Shown here in pieces: positions 4,170-5,810 of a DNA stretch of 5,810 nt. Source of the DNA: an uncultured bacterium (GTDB lineage: Bacteria > Bacillota > Clostridia > Lachnospirales > Lachnospiraceae). The translations under genes and the position numbers were made by a program. Below the pieces are notes generated by a model. The model had not been told where the DNA came from and searched no databases. It saw only the letters and a program-made list of their open reading frames with translations. The number at the start of each line of letters is the position of its first letter. Positions within the stretch are counted from its first letter, which is position 1. The DNA is taken from positions 1 through 5,810 of the forward strand of contig CAJMMH010000183.1 in the NCBI GenBank assembly GCA_905214365.1. Direction: 5' to 3'.

Positions 4170-4925
4170 TTACCCGATGACATCCCGCATGGTATAATAC
4201 CCAGGCTCTTTTCCCTGCAGAAAACGTGCCGCGGCAACCGCGCCTTTGGCAAATACCGCTCTGGAAAACGCATGATGACTCAGCTCGATGACCTCGTCCT
4301 GACCGGCAAAAATCACATCATGTTCTCCGACAATGGTGCCTCCTCGAACAGAGCTGATGCCGATCTCATGCGGATCACGGCTCTGTCTGACGCTGCTGCG
4401 GTCGTATACATAATGATAATCCCCGTTCAGATTCTTCTTTGCAGCATCCGCAAGAAGAAGGGCTGTACCGCTCGGCGCATCCAGCTTCCGGCGATGGTGC
4501 TTTTCTACCAGCTCGATATCAAAGCCGGACTCCGCAAGCAGCGGGCTGATCTCCTCGAGTACCTTGGCAAGCGTGTTGATTCCCAAAGACATATTATAGG
4601 ACTGAACCAACGGAATTTCAAGGGAAACTTCCTTTACATGCGCAAGCTGCTGCGCGGACAGGCCGGTTGTTGCCAGCACTAACGGAAGCTTTTTTGCTCT
4701 GCACGCTTCAAGTACTCCGTCCGCGGCTGCCGCTACCGTAAAGTCAATGACAGCATCCGCCTCAACCTTGCAGGCATCCCATGATGTATAAACCGGAAAC
4801 GGATATGCACTGTTTTGTGCCAGATCCACACCGGCAGCTACCTCCATTCCCTCCTGAGAAGCAATTTCCTCACAGAGCATGTGTCCCATCGCTCCGTTGC
4901 ATCCATGAATTATCAGTCGCAGCAT
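4170..4925 (-). CDS. dapB: 4-hydroxy-tetrahydrodipicolinate reductase DapB
   Basis: DapB reduces the DapA product to tetrahydrodipicolinate with NAD(P)H, in the cytoplasm, on the route to diaminopimelate and lysine. The 251-residue length is typical. The N-terminal Rossmann domain shows IHGCNGAMGHML (6-17), the GxxGxMG nucleotide-binding loop, and VIDFTVAAAADGVLEACRAKKLPLVLATTG (59-88). The catalytic segment EKHHRRKLDAPSGTA (141-155) provides His143 and Lys147, equivalent to E. coli His159 and Lys163. The C-terminal tetramerisation region holds GISSVRGGTIVGEHDVIFAG (189-208) and ELSHHAFSRAVFAKGAV (214-230). No key residue is missing. GGAGG (4937-4933) lies in the 13-base gap after dapA, 7 bases before the ATG, so the two form an operon in pathway order. 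Confidence 0.97.
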   Translation of the reverse strand: MLRLIIHGCNGAMGHMLCEEIASQEGMEVAAGVDLAQNSAYPFPVYTSWDACKVEADAVIDFTVAAAADGVLEACRAKKLPLVLATTGLSAQQLAHVKEVSLEIPLVQSYNMSLGINTLAKVLEEISPLLAESGFDIELVEKHHRRKLDAPSGTALLLADAAKKNLNGDYHYVYDRSSVRQSRDPHEIGISSVRGGTIVGEHDVIFAGQDEVIELSHHAFSRAVFAKGAVAAARFLQGKEPGYYTMRDVIG

Positions 4926-4938
4926 CTTTTATCCTCCA

Positions 4939-5810
4939 TTAATCCTTCTGAAGCAGTCCGGCCTGTGCCATCGCCTCTCTGAGACGCTCCTTGTTGCTCT
5001 CGCTCATCTCGCTCAGCGGCAGTCTGAGTCCGCCTGCGTTCCATCCCTGCATATTCAGCGCAGTCTTAACCGGAATCGGGTTGACCTCGCAGAACAGCGC
5101 GTCAATCAGATTAACAGACTCCAGCTGAAGCTTTCTGCTGGTTTCTACATCGCCGTCCAGATAATTCTGAACAATATCATGTGTCAGCTTCGGCGCTACA
5201 TTGGAAAGAACGGAAATAACACCGATACCGCCCAAAGACAGAATTGGAACGATCTCGTTATCATTTCCGGAATAGATATCAATACATCCATCGGCAAGCG
5301 CTGCCAGTCTCGCAATCTGTGCGATATTTCCGCTTGCTTCCTTGATTGCAACGATGTTCTTTACATTCTTTGCCAGTGCAACCGCAGTTTCCGGAAGAAT
5401 GTTGACGCCGGTTCTTGACGGAACATTATACAGGATAATTGGAAGTGACACGCTCTGCGCAATCTTCGTATAATGCTGGATCAGTCCTGCCTGCGTTGCC
5501 TTATTGTAATACGGCGTTACTAAAAGCAGCGCGTCCGCGCCGGACTCCTGCGCGTGAGTAGACAGGCGGATTGCCTCTGCTGTTGAGTTGGAACCGGTTC
5601 CCGCGATAACCGGAACACGGCCTGCCGTGTGCTTTACCGCATAACGGATGCACGCGTCATGCTCTTCATGCGTCAGTGTGGAAGACTCTCCGGTGGTTCC
5701 GCAGATAATAATCGCATCCGTGTCATTTTCAATCTGATAATCAATCATGCGGCCGAGCTCGTCAAAATCGACCCGGTCATCCTCAGTAAACGGAGTTACA
5801 ATCGCAACTC
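4939..5810 (-). CDS. dapA: 4-hydroxy-tetrahydrodipicolinate synthase DapA, N-terminus beyond the window
   Basis: DapA condenses pyruvate with aspartate semialdehyde through a Schiff base, the first committed step to diaminopimelate. The frame is open to the window edge. The residues upstream of the internal Met at 5748 read VAIVTPFTEDDRVDFDELGR, the normal DapA beginning, so that Met is not the start and only a few N-terminal residues are missing. 289 full codons are visible. Counting from the first visible residue, the TIM barrel shows GTTGESSTLTHEEH (37-50, with the Thr-Thr of the active site), LLVTPYYNKATQ (95-106), ILYNVPSRTG (125-134) with the active-site Tyr127, and VAIKEASGN (153-161), whose Lys156 forms the Schiff base. 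IYSGND and GGIGVISVLSN follow. It ends 13 bases before dapB. Confidence 0.97.
   Translation of the reverse strand, partial: VAIVTPFTEDDRVDFDELGRMIDYQIENDTDAIIICGTTGESSTLTHEEHDACIRYAVKHTAGRVPVIAGTGSNSTAEAIRLSTHAQESGADALLLVTPYYNKATQAGLIQHYTKIAQSVSLPIILYNVPSRTGVNILPETAVALAKNVKNIVAIKEASGNIAQIARLAALADGCIDIYSGNDNEIVPILSLGGIGVISVLSNVAPKLTHDIVQNYLDGDVETSRKLQLESVNLIDALFCEVNPIPVKTALNMQGWNAGGLRLPLSEMSESNKERLREAMAQAGLLQKD

Noticed and set aside
3691..4273. Minus-strand frames opposite the Cys-rich gene, including a His/Pro-rich and an Ala/Ser-rich protein
   Set aside because: They arise from the reverse complement of the Gly/Cys repeat and run across the terminator. There is no independent start signal.
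1..5810. CRISPR array, tRNA or rRNA genes, insertion sequence ends
   Set aside because: I saw no spaced repeat array, no tRNA cloverleaf signature and no transposase with terminal repeats.

Overview
The window looks like a chromosomal segment of a spore-forming member of the Clostridia, most likely Lachnospiraceae. This is inferred from protein character (the DUF3990/DUF3791 cassette, the Cys/Gly-rich small protein, the style of the recombinase, dapA and dapB), from strong GGAGG ribosome binding sites, and from a promoter that fits the mother-cell sporulation consensus. It was not tested by any search.

Layout from left to right. 1-430 is AT-rich and holds no intact gene that I can support. 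431-1374 is a tight three-gene cassette on the minus strand, transcribed right to left: a DUF3990 protein with ADP-ribosyltransferase-like features, a 79-aa protein of unknown function, and a DUF3791 protein. Its leader (about 1375-1550) has a good sigma-A-type promoter whose -10 box lies inside a perfect 10-bp inverted repeat, plus a 22-codon ORF that may be the remnant of a fourth gene. This left part is visibly more AT-rich than the rest and is probably acquired. 1563-2720 is mutY (minus strand), complete. Diverging from it across only 32 bp is a serine recombinase (2753-3724, plus strand) that has catalytic and DNA-binding domains but no zinc ribbon or coiled-coil tail. Next on the plus strand is an 87-aa protein (3839-4102) with 17 cysteines, 21 glycines and no Lys, Arg or His. 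It sits behind a sequence matching the sigma-K consensus. A strong bidirectional terminator (4112-4146) separates it from the converging dapA-dapB operon (minus strand); dapA runs off the right edge.

How the genes relate. dapA and dapB are consecutive steps of the lysine/diaminopimelate pathway, which also supplies the precursor of spore dipicolinate. mutY is a DNA-repair housekeeping gene. The most interesting parts are the three-gene DUF3990 cassette, which has the architecture of a toxin-antitoxin or small effector module with a candidate operator, and the Cys/Gly-rich protein, which may be a spore-surface component. Both functional readings are inferences from sequence.
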